The translations under genes were made by a program, and so were the position numbers. Of a stretch of DNA of 64,000 bases, positions 1 to 9,919 are shown piece by piece. Positions within the stretch are counted from its first letter, which is position 1, and every line of letters begins with the position of its first letter. This DNA comes from a bacterium (lineage in GTDB: Bacteria; Hinthialibacterota; Hinthialibacteria; OLB16). The notes under the pieces are model-generated. The model did not search any database, was not told the origin of the DNA, and worked only from the letters and a program-made list of their open reading frames with translations. The stretch is from assembly GCA_022072055.1 (NCBI GenBank), contig JAJVIK010000002.1:1-64000 (forward strand), in the 5' to 3' direction.

Positions 1-7
1 TCCTTGA

Positions 8-3000
8 CTACGGCATGTTCTGCCCTCTCATCACCACGTTGCGGATGTAGACCTTGTTGTCCCCCGAATCCAACAAACACCTGAACCACAGGCCGAAGTT
101 CGGATTATCATCCGTGGCGTCCTGTGCGAAGAAGTCGAGCGTTACCTTTTCCCAGCTTCCGTATTTCGCCCGCAAAACGGAGCGTGGAATGGCTTTCGCA
201 AGCTTCCAGTTAAGAATACCTCCAGGAAATTGATCCTGTTCCGTTCGGAAAGCAGGGAATAGCGACATCTTATATGGAGGGCTATAATCCGTCGTGTACC
301 ATATCTCGAACAACTGCTCCATCATGAAGCAGTCGATGCAGGCTTCAAGAATATTGGGAGCGGCGTTCTTGCACACAAGGTAAGGCAAATGTCTGTTCCC
401 GTCCTCCAACTGAGGCATGTACCCCGAGCCCGGCATCCGCCGTCCGTGAGGGATCGCGCTCAGCCCCTCCGCGAAGAGCTCAAACTCGACGATCACGTTC
501 TCGTAGCCCCGTGTGTCGATCCGCTTCCACATGTCCCCGCCCTCGAAGTTGTGAATGTCGCACACCGGGTTGCATTCGTGGTTATCCCAACTGCAGGTCT
601 CTGGCGGCTGGTAGGACAACGTGGGCGTCGGTGTTGGAGTCAGACAGCCCGGAAGACCCGCGCAGGGCGGATCGCTCCCGGGCTCCAGGTTGTCGCAGCA
701 GGTCCCCGCCGCGATGCAGAGACTCTGCCAGTTGCAGTTCGCGCAGCCCGCACCCCCCGTGAAGCGGATGTCATACTCATACGGTGTGGGCGTTCCGGTC
801 GGGGTCACGCGCTGGATATACACCAGCGTTGGGGTCTCCAGTGCCCCCAAAGAGGAGTAGTTTCGCGAGTACCAATAGTACGTCGGGGCGAAGGTGGGGG
901 TCGGCACAGGTGTCGCCCCGGTGGGTGTAACCGTCGCGGTGGGGCCTCCCGTCGTGGGGGTGGGGGTCACCGTATTGGTGGGCGCGGGCGTGGCCGTCTC
1001 GAACGGATTGGCGCTGAAATCCCACGCGTACATGTTTGCGAAATCTGGGGTGTCGACTTGGATCGGAATGTAGCGGTACGCGCTCTCCACCATCCCACCC
1101 TGACCTAGGCCTGTGTACTGATCGCCCAGCTTGCCTTCCTCATAGACCACCGTGAGGCGATGGTAGACGCTCTCCGCCGCAAGAGTGGCCTTGTCACCCG
1201 CCGCCGCCGCGGCGCTTGCCAGCGTAAACACGACCTTATTGCCATCGGTTGTGTAACTGCTCGCCATCTCAATCCCATCAATCAGAAGCTTCATTGTGCC
1301 GGTCTTGACCACTGGGTCAAGGAGTACCTTGACCGTGTGCGCGGTCCAGGTGGCGCCATCCCAACTGATGTTGAGAACTGGGTTACCACCGGTGAGAATT
1401 TCCAGAGAAGCTATCGTGGAGATTGGAGGATTGTCCACCACGGATTGAGCCGGGTCATCTCTCATCCCTCCCGCAATGGCCTTCCAGGCGTAGTAGGAAG
1501 GATTGTGAGACACTCGCTCGGTGAAGTAGAAATCAAAGTAATTGGTGCCGCCCTCAACATCGTCCATCAGCGGATGCTTCCACCCAGATGGGGCATCGTA
1601 TCCCACTGGTTTGATGCCGGTTGTGGCATAGTCCGCCTTCTTCTCCTTCCCAAAATGGAAATCGTACAGACCAGAGTCGTTGAAATCGTAGGGTTCCTTC
1701 GAATCAATGTCCTTTGTATTGGTGTACAGAACCCTTGCCACTCTGGGATCCTGGAGGTAAGCCTTCAGGGTCTCGAATGTACAGCTCCTTCCCCAATCCA
1801 AGTCTTCTTGGTCATCCGAGGCATTGATGATCGGCTCACCACGGATCGCGTTTCGTGTATTCCGCAGGCCGCGGAACACGGTAAACTGCTGGATCCAGAA
1901 TTCGACTTGGTCGTAAAGGCGGACTGTGCCATTGTACATATAGTCGTGGATGAAATCGACCCGATTAATGGTTCTTCTGGCCACAGTGATGGGCCGATGG
2001 CGGGCAAACGAGTCCTCCGGACCTATGGTTATGAATATATTGTGGCCAAGTATGTCTACAACATCGAGAAATCGGTTGACATTCTCCTGATCACTAAATG
2101 AAACATCACCCGCCTCGGTAATCAAATTCGTCAGCAGCGTCCGATAGTCGAAATCGTTCGCTGGCGTTCCCGCCGTCTGATAAACACATCTGAAAGCAAT
2201 AATGATCTTATCCTCTTCAGCTCCAACCTCGTCAAGGGCCTCCCGAGTGGCGGTTAAGAGGTCCCAGAGGATTCCTTCACGACCATGGTAAAACCGATCC
2301 TCAACCTCACTGATCACCTCATAATGATTGACAAACGGGAACAAGGTCTCGATCCTTTTGACATACTCCTTCCAATAGTCGAGGGTACATGTCGATCCAC
2401 CTTGGCACGGGAGAAATCCAGTGAATTGGGGATAATACAGGCTCGGCATGAGACGTCTAAGCAACAATACCGCGGAGTCTTCGGAAGGAGGGCCCGGGTA
2501 AAGCTGCTCCCGAAGATCCACAAAGGACGGAACATCAGCGTGTTCACTCGCATCACTCAGGAATCTCGCGATCCAAATGGGCATGTCAGTTAATCCCACC
2601 ACGACATCAATGCCCTCTTCGTGCATACGCCAAAGGGCGTGGTAAACCCCCTCAGCCCACTTATAGTGGAAGGCTTTCAAGTATCCCAAGTTCGCCTTGT
2701 GTCTGGGATGAAAGATGACATGGTGTGGGTCTCCCCAGATGGACCCAGTCCATGTCGGTGGGTCGGGGTCGGTTGGGTCCCAGTCTTCATAAGGGTGACT
2801 GAGCTCCTTCACTGCCCAATCGGAAGAAGAGTCAAGGTAATAGGCGTTGAGCGTTCCATCCTCGTTCCAGACCCACTCCCCCGACACGGGCTGGACCAAG
2901 TACCAGGGAACGAAGACTTCGGTGGTCTTCATCCCAAGGTCTTTCATTGTTGCGAGCCAAGCCTCGAGTCGCTCGGGGACGAACCATAGCGGTTGAGGAT

Positions 3001-6000
3001 CCGTTGAGGGAAACCCCTCGGCGATGCGAACGTCAAAATGGATTGCATAGGCTTGGTCCGAGGTTCCAAAAAACTTCGGGTCTGGCCACTCGTAGCAGCC
3101 CATGTCCGGTTTCTTCTCTCCGAAAGCGGATGGGCGTGGGTTGAAGTCAATATCTACAGTAACGCCGGAAGTTGTAGCCTCGTCACGGCACGGTGAGTCA
3201 TAGGTGAGATGCCAGTCAGAATCCTCACGGTAAAACATCGGGTCGGCATTCAGGTTTCCTGTTCCATCCACACTCTGAGTAAAGCAGGTATGGTCAGAAG
3301 TGAAAGATGCACTTCCCGCATGATCTGATCCGGCATTCTTGGCAACGATCGAGTTACTCACAGTTACAGGCCCATTGTGTTGAATACCAGGGCCCTCATT
3401 GGCGGCAACCGTACAGTGCTTCATCGTTGCATCCGAGCCCAGGTCAACAAGAAGTCCTATCCCAGAATTCGCCGAAATAAGGCAGTCAAGAAACTCCGAT
3501 TGGGGAGTCTCTTTGAGGTAGACTCCCGCCGGATCAGAGACAGACGAATTGCGTGTAACTCTAACACCATGGAAGAGCAACATTGAATTCGCTCCCGCTA
3601 TGTATATGCCACCCCCTTTCTTTGAATCTGTACTGTTTTCGTGGAAGAGTGAAGGGAACAAGAAAACGTATGGTGTGTCGCGGACCATGAGACCTCCACC
3701 ATTCCACCCTGCAACGTTACGATATATATCACAATCCCGGAGGGCAAAAGCTCCCGCTCTTTCGACATAAATCCCTCCACCTTCCCGGGCTGCCTCGTTG
3801 TCGTGAATTCGGCATTTGGAAAGAAGAAGTGAGCCGTTCTTAATATAAATCCCGCCCCCACTGTGGAGAGAGGTTCCTCCGGTAATCTCGAGACCTTCGA
3901 TGATACATCCCCCTACATTGAACGTCACGGTTCTACCATTGTTCGCGGTGACCACGGATCGGAAAAGACCAGGCTGGTACAACGGATCGGGTTGAGACCC
4001 CCTCAAACGGAATCCTCCAAAGACCGAGACCGCCTTGGAGATGGTAAGAGATTCCTGGTACAGGCCTTCGGCAACAAAGATCTGATCCGCGTCCTCCAAG
4101 TCGGGATTTGTTAGAACGGCACTGATGGTTTGGTACGCCTCCGCCCAGCTGGAACCATCGCCACCAGGAGTGGCGTTGGCGTTCACGTACCAATTCGGCC
4201 CCGGGTTCGTCTGATAAGCTCCGACCGTGGGAACATCAGGTCGAGACTTTTGGACTATATCCTGGCCAATCGGAGGGTTCTCAATCGAAACCCCAGCCGA
4301 AATGCAGGATGAGTCCACTTGAGGACGTAAGTTGTATGCAAGCCCATCCCACTCCACCATGAACTTCGGGTCACCAGAGACATTTCCCGTCCCCGAGAAT
4401 CCACCCTGAACGCATGAGTAGGTGACCGTGGGGGCGGTCCCCGTGGAGTCGATCTCGTTCCCACTGTCCCACAGGATGCAGTTGGTCAGCGTCTCGGTGG
4501 AGTTGTTGGAATACAGGCCTTCGCCGTCGCCGGTCTCCCCCACCGTGTTCGCGTGGATCGTGCAGTAGACAAGATCGGAATCGTCATCCTTGGCGTACAC
4601 CGCGCCCCCGGCATGGGAGGCGTGGTTGGCCACAAAGATGCAGTTCTTGACCATCAGCGTGGAGTCCTCGGTGTACACCCCACCGCCGAATCCCGACGTC
4701 ACGTGCTCCGCCGTGTTGGAGACAATCTCGCAGCTGTCGAGGACGGTTTGAGAGTTCAGACAGTAGACCCCAGCGCCCTGGGATGCGTGGTTATTGAAGA
4801 TTCGGCATCGGACAATCTGCGCACTGCTCCCCTCGCAACGGATGCCGGAGCTGCTCCCGTGAGTCACCCAAAGACCGTCCAGGAGGGTGTCGTTGGCTGT
4901 GGAGGCGATTTCAATGGCGGTGCCCGTGGTCTCACCCGTGCCGTCCACAATCGCCACCCGGCTTGTGCAATCGCGCTGGGAGAGTTGGGTCTCGCGGGCT
5001 CCTTCTTCCGTGGAATCCCCAACAAACCCGCCGTAAATGTTGAGCCGCTTGGTGATTTCCAGTCGCTCGACATAAAGCCCTTCCGCCACCCAAATGCTGT
5101 CGCCCGGCCAAGCCGCGGCGAGGGCGTCAGTGATTGTCAGAAAGGCGCGCTGCCAGGTCTTGCCGTTGTGGATCCCGCTGGAAGCGTCCGGGTCCACATA
5201 GATGGTCTTGGGAACAGGCGTGGGTGGAATCCCGATCCCCTCGATAAGGTACACCTGCCCGGCCGCGGAGTGCGGCTCATCATTCCCAAACCCACCCACC
5301 AGAAAGTCCCCCGGCTTCTGGTCTGCGTTGACATCCCCAAGGAAAGCGAGACTGAGGCCCGCAATGTCACCGGCGGCCTCTCCCGTCCAGGAAGCGTCGG
5401 CGGTGCAGAGGTCACGGTCCATGCTCCACCCTGTGGTAGCTCCGAGAATGAGGTACGAGCGACCCGCTTCAGCGCCGCCCGCGTCGTTTTGCCTCGCTCC
5501 AATGAGGAGGTCCGCCAGCCCGTCCCCGTCATAATCCCCCCCACCGGACAAGGCTAGTCCCGCCCAGTCGCCTGCGTTTTCTCCAATGAAGGATGCGTCC
5601 GCCGAGGATAGGCTTTGGTCCATGCTCCATCCGCTCGTGGCCCCGAAGATCAGGTAGGCCTGACCCGCGTCGGCTCCACCCGCGTTGTTGAAGTAGGCGC
5701 CGATGGCAAAGTCGGGGAGGGCGTCGCCGTTCACGTCCCCAACCCCCGCAGTGCTATATCCCGCGCGGTCCGTGCTCGCCTCTCCCCAGAAGGAAGCCGT
5801 GGCGGCCGTGGCCACGTTCATGTGCATGCTCCACCCGCTCGTGGCTCCCAGGATGAGGTATGCCTGGCCCGCCGAGTTGGCCGCCGCACTGTTGATCGGC
5901 GCGCCCAAGACAAAGTCGTCGAGGTCATCGCCGTTGACGTCGCCGACCGAGGCGGCGGACATCCCCAGTGAGTCACCCGCCGCCTCCCCCACGAACGACG

Positions 6001-7333
6001 CGTCTGCCTCCGATAGGTCCGTGTCCATCGACCAGCCGGAGGTCGTTCCGAAGAACAGATACACCTGCCCCGCGTTCGCCCCAGCATAGTCGTTCTTGGC
6101 GGCGCAGATCAGGAAGTCCTTCAACCCATCGCCGTTTACATCACCTGCTGGCGAGACACACAACCCGCTCTCATCCCCCGTGGCCTCCCCGATGAAGGAG
6201 GCGTCGGCCTGCGAGAGACTTCGATCCATGGACCAGCCGGACGTGGCCCCAAGCACCAGATAGGACTGCCCTGCGGAGCTTCCCCCTGCATCGTTCAGGT
6301 ACGCGCCCATGAGCAAGTCGTCCAACCCATCTCCATTCACATCTCCCACGCCACGCGCGCTCCATCCCATGTTGTCGCTGACCGCCTCCCCCAGAAACGA
6401 CGCGTCCGCCTCGGAAAGGTCCGTGTCCATTGACCACCCCGTCGTCGCGCCGAAGATCAGGTAGGCTTGGCCCGCGTGGGTGGCTCCATTGTCATTGGAG
6501 TAGGCCGCGATCAAGAAGTCGTTGATCCCATCGCCGTTCACGTCGCCCGCAGCACCCACCGCCGATCCCGCGCCATCGCTCGTATTCTCACCCCAAAAAC
6601 TCGCATCAGCGGATGCAAGACTGGAATTTGGAGGCCCGCACGTCGGAGTGGGCGTTTGGGTGACCGTAACCGTGGGCGTTGGGGTAAAAGTCGGTGTCGG
6701 GGTGAATGTCTTCGTTAGCGTCGGTGTGGGGGTGAACTCCGGACCACAGACCTGACAGTAGACGGCTTGAATGTAGTAGATGTCGGCCCCGGTCATGCTG
6801 CCGGGTTTGAAGCCGACTTTGAGCTGGTTCATCTGGGTCTTGGTCCAGGTCCCGGTGAAGAGCAGCGACTTCCACGACCCCGTGGACTCGTCGAGCGTCA
6901 GGCTCTGCGCCGTCGCCAGGGACCCCGCGTCATCGTAGACCGTCACGGTCAGCGCCGGGGGATTGCTCTCCTGGAAGCCGTGGCAGTACACATAAATCTT
7001 GGTGACCGTGGAGTAGTTGGTCCCCACTGGGTCGCCAAAGGTCCATTTCTGTTCGAGGTTGTCATCGGTGCTCCCGGCCTCCACATCCGTCTCGCCCCCG
7101 TTCGGGGCGGAGGGAGCAGTGACCGCGTCGTCGATATAGGTGTAATCGTACGCGTCCCAGAGGGTGTTGACGTTCCCGTTCGGGCGCAGGATCTCACACG
7201 CCTCAAGGGGCGGTTGCGTGGCGCTGCTTTCCACAATCCCCAGCGCAAGACTCGCCGCGCAAACAACCGCTGTGAGACCCGCATTGATCCTCATGCCGAG
7301 ATGGCGCTCGTGAGTTGGCAAGAATCCCTGCAT
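8..7333 (-). CDS. Giant secreted multidomain protein (FG-GAP repeats, beta-helices, glycosidase-like region)
   Basis: The product is 2441 residues. I chose the ATG at 7333 because GAGAGGAG lies just upstream and the preceding gene stops at 7347; longer starts run into that gene. A signal peptide (hydrophobic stretch at about residues 16-35) is followed by an N-terminal domain, then a Thr-Pro linker (about 198-228). Seven FG-GAP/integrin-alpha-like repeats of about 65 residues follow (about 230-700), each with a calcium-loop core of the type GDVNGDG and a segment like ATSGWSMD. Two right-handed beta-helix (pectate-lyase-like) domains span about 705-1045 and 1047-1394. A TIM-barrel glycoside-hydrolase-like region (about 1420-1960) comes next, then further Thr-Pro linkers, a Cys-rich insert and a C-terminal beta-rich domain. 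It is probably a surface or extracellular polysaccharide-binding or degrading protein; the substrate is unknown. The domain calls are pattern-based. Confidence 0.8.
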   Translation of the reverse strand: MQGFLPTHERHLGMRINAGLTAVVCAASLALGIVESSATQPPLEACEILRPNGNVNTLWDAYDYTYIDDAVTAPSAPNGGETDVEAGSTDDNLEQKWTFGDPVGTNYSTVTKIYVYCHGFQESNPPALTVTVYDDAGSLATAQSLTLDESTGSWKSLLFTGTWTKTQMNQLKVGFKPGSMTGADIYYIQAVYCQVCGPEFTPTPTLTKTFTPTPTFTPTPTVTVTQTPTPTCGPPNSSLASADASFWGENTSDGAGSAVGAAGDVNGDGINDFLIAAYSNDNGATHAGQAYLIFGATTGWSMDTDLSEADASFLGEAVSDNMGWSARGVGDVNGDGLDDLLMGAYLNDAGGSSAGQSYLVLGATSGWSMDRSLSQADASFIGEATGDESGLCVSPAGDVNGDGLKDFLICAAKNDYAGANAGQVYLFFGTTSGWSMDTDLSEADASFVGEAAGDSLGMSAASVGDVNGDDLDDFVLGAPINSAAANSAGQAYLILGATSGWSMHMNVATAATASFWGEASTDRAGYSTAGVGDVNGDALPDFAIGAYFNNAGGADAGQAYLIFGATSGWSMDQSLSSADASFIGENAGDWAGLALSGGGDYDGDGLADLLIGARQNDAGGAEAGRSYLILGATTGWSMDRDLCTADASWTGEAAGDIAGLSLAFLGDVNADQKPGDFLVGGFGNDEPHSAAGQVYLIEGIGIPPTPVPKTIYVDPDASSGIHNGKTWQRAFLTITDALAAAWPGDSIWVAEGLYVERLEITKRLNIYGGFVGDSTEEGARETQLSQRDCTSRVAIVDGTGETTGTAIEIASTANDTLLDGLWVTHGSSSGIRCEGSSAQIVRCRIFNNHASQGAGVYCLNSQTVLDSCEIVSNTAEHVTSGFGGGVYTEDSTLMVKNCIFVANHASHAGGAVYAKDDDSDLVYCTIHANTVGETGDGEGLYSNNSTETLTNCILWDSGNEIDSTGTAPTVTYSCVQGGFSGTGNVSGDPKFMVEWDGLAYNLRPQVDSSCISAGVSIENPPIGQDIVQKSRPDVPTVGAYQTNPGPNWYVNANATPGGDGSSWAEAYQTISAVLTNPDLEDADQIFVAEGLYQESLTISKAVSVFGGFRLRGSQPDPLYQPGLFRSVVTANNGRTVTFNVGGCIIEGLEITGGTSLHSGGGIYIKNGSLLLSKCRIHDNEAAREGGGIYVERAGAFALRDCDIYRNVAGWNGGGLMVRDTPYVFLFPSLFHENSTDSKKGGGIYIAGANSMLLFHGVRVTRNSSVSDPAGVYLKETPQSEFLDCLISANSGIGLLVDLGSDATMKHCTVAANEGPGIQHNGPVTVSNSIVAKNAGSDHAGSASFTSDHTCFTQSVDGTGNLNADPMFYREDSDWHLTYDSPCRDEATTSGVTVDIDFNPRPSAFGEKKPDMGCYEWPDPKFFGTSDQAYAIHFDVRIAEGFPSTDPQPLWFVPERLEAWLATMKDLGMKTTEVFVPWYLVQPVSGEWVWNEDGTLNAYYLDSSSDWAVKELSHPYEDWDPTDPDPPTWTGSIWGDPHHVIFHPRHKANLGYLKAFHYKWAEGVYHALWRMHEEGIDVVVGLTDMPIWIARFLSDASEHADVPSFVDLREQLYPGPPSEDSAVLLLRRLMPSLYYPQFTGFLPCQGGSTCTLDYWKEYVKRIETLFPFVNHYEVISEVEDRFYHGREGILWDLLTATREALDEVGAEEDKIIIAFRCVYQTAGTPANDFDYRTLLTNLITEAGDVSFSDQENVNRFLDVVDILGHNIFITIGPEDSFARHRPITVARRTINRVDFIHDYMYNGTVRLYDQVEFWIQQFTVFRGLRNTRNAIRGEPIINASDDQEDLDWGRSCTFETLKAYLQDPRVARVLYTNTKDIDSKEPYDFNDSGLYDFHFGKEKKADYATTGIKPVGYDAPSGWKHPLMDDVEGGTNYFDFYFTERVSHNPSYYAWKAIAGGMRDDPAQSVVDNPPISTIASLEILTGGNPVLNISWDGATWTAHTVKVLLDPVVKTGTMKLLIDGIEMASSYTTDGNKVVFTLASAAAAAGDKATLAAESVYHRLTVVYEEGKLGDQYTGLGQGGMVESAYRYIPIQVDTPDFANMYAWDFSANPFETATPAPTNTVTPTPTTGGPTATVTPTGATPVPTPTFAPTYYWYSRNYSSLGALETPTLVYIQRVTPTGTPTPYEYDIRFTGGAGCANCNWQSLCIAAGTCCDNLEPGSDPPCAGLPGCLTPTPTPTLSYQPPETCSWDNHECNPVCDIHNFEGGDMWKRIDTRGYENVIVEFELFAEGLSAIPHGRRMPGSGYMPQLEDGNRHLPYLVCKNAAPNILEACIDCFMMEQLFEIWYTTDYSPPYKMSLFPAFRTEQDQFPGGILNWKLAKAIPRSVLRAKYGSWEKVTLDFFAQDATDDNPNFGLWFRCLLDSGDNKVYIRNVVMRGQNMP

Positions 7334-7346
7334 GGCGGCACTCCTC

Positions 7347-8696
7347 TCACTGGGCTTGTAGCTGCTCGAGCAGCCGCTGGTATTCATGGACGTAGGAGAC
7401 ACGCTGGCTTCCCGAAGTCTTCCCCTCGCGAAGCCGGAGGCGGGTGAAGTCCACCGCTTCCGCCTCCGCGTCGCTCCCCCCCTGGTCAAGCGCCAGACCG
7501 CTCTCAAACGCCGCCTGGGCTTCCTCCAACCTCCCCTGGCAGCGCAGCACGTGCCCCAGCCAGCACCACGCGTCCACCACGCGCCCCGCGAACTCCTCGG
7601 CGGGAATCCGTTCCGTCATCTCCCGAAACCCGGCCTCGGCGTCGGTGTACCGCCCCAGGATCGAGTTGACCGCGTGGTAGTTGTAATGAACCCACACCAC
7701 CCACTCGCGGGTGGGGCCTTGAATCGTGTCGAAGGCGCTCAGGGGAAACCGGTCCTTCCAGGGGCGCAGACGTCGCTCGACCGCGATCAGGTTCCCTGAC
7801 TTGAAGTCCGGGTCCGCCGCCTCCACGTCGAGGATCATTCGCGACAGCGTGTCGCCTTCCAGGACCCCCCGATACCAGGATAGCGTCGTCTGGGTCTGAC
7901 CGAAGCGGCGCTGCTCCCAGTCGCTTGCCGGGCTGGGCGTCACGCCTGGCAGCAATTCGGACAGCTCGGTGTAGGCCCGCAACGCTTCCGTGGGGTTGCC
8001 GATGTGGTGCGAGTAGATGATCCAGACCCCCAGCGCCCAGGCCCGTTCCATTAAATAGTCGGACTGGAGGCACTCCGAGGCGGCGCGGACACCCAGATTC
8101 ACCTGCTCGTGTCGATACAGGTCGTCGGCGGAGGCGTGCCGGACGGCGAACACGGCGGAGGGATCGCCAAGCTGCTCGGCGAGAAGAATGGCGAGTTCAT
8201 ATTCGGGGGTGGCCTCGGCGAGCCGCCCGGCGTCGAGCAAGGTTCGACCCAGCAGAACTCCAACACCCGGATTCTCGACGTAGAGCGGGTCTTCAACCGC
8301 CTTGCGCAGGCACTCCTCGGCCCCGACCAGGTTGCCGAGCGCTCGGTTCAGGATCGCCGCGTCGAGGAGCATGATCCCTTCGGCTGTTCCCGAAAGGATC
8401 TCTTGGCTTCGCTGTTGGAGGCCCTCCCGGATCGCCTGCTCGGTCTGGGAGGCATAGGCCTCCTCAACCTTGCGAAGCAGGTCCAGGAAGTCGCCGCTCT
8501 CCCGCCACACATAGAGGACCCGGCCGCTGTCGGGGAGCGCGCTGACCAGCTCCCCCTGGCCGATAACGGCTTCGGCACGTGCGTAATCAGTGAGCATCGC
8601 TTCCCGGACGGCTGCTCCTTGTTCAGGGGTTGCAGCTATCCAGGTCATGCTGAGGGCGGAGAACGGGATGAGGAGCGCGGTAAGGACCGGAGTCAT
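7347..8696 (-). CDS. Exported TPR-repeat protein
   Basis: The product is 449 residues and starts at the ATG at 8696, preceded by AGAGGAGG at good spacing. The N-terminus (MTPVLTALLIPFSALSMTWI) is a signal peptide. The body is helical with tetratricopeptide-like segments, for example around an LGNLVGAEECLRKA stretch and a C-terminal repeat with the pattern LGHVLRCQGRLEEAQAAFES. TPR domains mediate protein-protein contacts. The gene ends 13 bp before the giant secreted gene, so the two are almost certainly co-transcribed, and this protein may assist its export or assembly (inference). No enzymatic motif was seen. Confidence 0.75.
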   Translation of the reverse strand: MTPVLTALLIPFSALSMTWIAATPEQGAAVREAMLTDYARAEAVIGQGELVSALPDSGRVLYVWRESGDFLDLLRKVEEAYASQTEQAIREGLQQRSQEILSGTAEGIMLLDAAILNRALGNLVGAEECLRKAVEDPLYVENPGVGVLLGRTLLDAGRLAEATPEYELAILLAEQLGDPSAVFAVRHASADDLYRHEQVNLGVRAASECLQSDYLMERAWALGVWIIYSHHIGNPTEALRAYTELSELLPGVTPSPASDWEQRRFGQTQTTLSWYRGVLEGDTLSRMILDVEAADPDFKSGNLIAVERRLRPWKDRFPLSAFDTIQGPTREWVVWVHYNYHAVNSILGRYTDAEAGFREMTERIPAEEFAGRVVDAWCWLGHVLRCQGRLEEAQAAFESGLALDQGGSDAEAEAVDFTRLRLREGKTSGSQRVSYVHEYQRLLEQLQAQ

Positions 8697-8785
8697 CGGG
8701 ACGACCTCCTCTGCGACAGGAAACACTATGTGCCTGATACAGCCGCCTGAGCGAGTCACGCAAGCGAATCAAATAAACCGGTACG

Positions 8786-8814
8786 AAGATATCACATCAG
8801 GCTCTACAATTCAA
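8786..8814 (-). promoter_or_regulatory. Weak sigma70-like promoter candidate for the TPR/secreted operon
   Basis: On the minus strand TTGAAT and TATCTT are separated by 17 bp, about 90 bp upstream of the TPR gene start at 8696. Each hexamer matches 4 of 6 consensus bases, so this is only a candidate. The rest of the 8697-8950 spacer shows no gene. Confidence 0.25.
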
Positions 8815-8950
8815 TTCTCTCTTCGTCAACTCAGAAATCTTCTTGGTGGATCACCCTAACCCCTGGACCATAAGCACGTTCCGACACGGCTACGGGCGGA
8901 TAGCAGCTGGGAGCCGCGCCTCTGAGGGAACACACCGGATGTGCCTCCTA

Positions 8951-8980
8951 AAGAGAAAAGGCCACCCGGTGGGGTGGCCG
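8951..8980 (-). terminator. Rho-independent terminator of the ArdC-like gene
   Basis: Read on the minus strand, GGCCACCC pairs with GGGTGGCC across a 4-nt loop and is followed by TTTTCTCTTT. It begins 7 bp after the ArdC-like stop codon at 8988. Confidence 0.85.
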
Positions 8981-8987
8981 TGGAGGG

Positions 8988-9848
8988 TCAGGGGGCGGCA
9001 AGGGCCTCGACCCGCGATTCGAGCGCCTCAATGATCCGCCCCGCCGTGTGGCGCACGATCTCCAGGCGGTTGAGGAGCAGCTGCGGCGTGGCCTCGTGGA
9101 GCAGGAGGTAGTCGGCGGTGTCGCACTCGATCCCGTAGCGGTGGCACACCACGAACGCGGTGGCGTCGGCCTCGGTCTCGCGGATCGTCTTGTCCTCCTT
9201 CTCCGCGCGCCAGTGCAGAAGCTCGTGGGCATACTCGTGAACCAACGTGCGGAAGGCGTCGGCGGGCGCGAGGTCCCGCTTGATCACGATCCGTCCCTTG
9301 AGGGATACGCCACAGGCTCCGAACGAACCCGGCACGCTGTCTTCGATATCGAGGATGATTCCCGCTGAGCGGACGACTTCCACGAGCGCGGGATAGAGCG
9401 TGGAGACATTCCCGGTTGCGTGAATCACCTCCGGGAGCGGTTTGCCCTCGGTCTGGGACACGTCGAACACATACACGATCTTGAAGATGAGGAACGATTC
9501 GAGAGTCTCCCCGTCGTCCTCGTTCGGCATGTCGGCGTGTCGGTACCCCACGCGCATGGGGGCGAGGATGGCGATCCCCTTCTCCCCGCGCTTGACGTAC
9601 CGCCCCAGGTCGTTCCAGCGCCGCATCCCCGCCAAGCGCGAGAGGTCGGGCCGCTGGGTGAGCGCGAGCAGGATGTTGTGGAACGAGTACTGGTGGAACT
9701 TGGCGCAGCATTCGAGGTAGCGGAGCAGGGTCTCGGATTTCCCGGCCTCCATCTCGCGCAGGAGTTCTTCGGCGGCGTCCTGGACGGACTCGTTGAGCGC
9801 CTTGACCTTCTCGCTGGGTTTGGAAAGAACAACGTCTTGAACCGGCAT
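8988..9848 (-). CDS. ArdC-like protein with HExxH metallopeptidase domain
   Basis: The product is 286 residues and starts at the ATG at 9848, preceded by AAGGAGGTG. The first half resembles the ArdC N-terminal ssDNA-binding domain (DUF1738 type): a helical segment, the stretch YSFHNILLAL, then RRWNDLGRYVKRGEKGIAIL. The second half carries HEYAHELLHW with a downstream ETEADATAF, fitting a zinc HExxH site with a glutamate third ligand, as in ImmA/IrrE-type peptidases. ArdC proteins on plasmids protect incoming DNA from restriction. The gene stands alone between an inverted repeat and its own terminator. Family-level identification is good; anti-restriction activity is inferred. Confidence 0.8.
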   Translation of the reverse strand: MPVQDVVLSKPSEKVKALNESVQDAAEELLREMEAGKSETLLRYLECCAKFHQYSFHNILLALTQRPDLSRLAGMRRWNDLGRYVKRGEKGIAILAPMRVGYRHADMPNEDDGETLESFLIFKIVYVFDVSQTEGKPLPEVIHATGNVSTLYPALVEVVRSAGIILDIEDSVPGSFGACGVSLKGRIVIKRDLAPADAFRTLVHEYAHELLHWRAEKEDKTIRETEADATAFVVCHRYGIECDTADYLLLHEATPQLLLNRLEIVRHTAGRIIEALESRVEALAAP

Positions 9849-9876
9849 CGATTCACCTCCTTGCAAAGAGCAATCG

Positions 9877-9900
9877 CCGACTCAGGTAGCGATGAGTCGG
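9877..9900 (-). repeat. Inverted repeat between the RuvC-like and ArdC-like genes
   Basis: Perfect 8-bp arms CCGACTCA and TGAGTCGG surround an 8-nt loop, 20 bp after the RuvC-like stop (9920) and just upstream of the ArdC ribosome binding site. On the minus strand it is followed by CGATTGCTCTTTGC, a poor T-tract. It could be a weak terminator for the upstream operon or an operator for ardC. Confidence 0.5.
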
Positions 9901-9919
9901 TCATGACTCCCGACAAGGT

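Noticed and set aside
5230-6640. DNA satellite or tandem repeat array
   Set aside because: The periodicity of about 200 bp is explained by the seven FG-GAP protein repeats of the giant secreted gene.
8697-8950. Left attachment site of the island
   Set aside because: I compared this spacer with the right edge near 50.2-50.5 kb and found no direct repeat long enough to trust.
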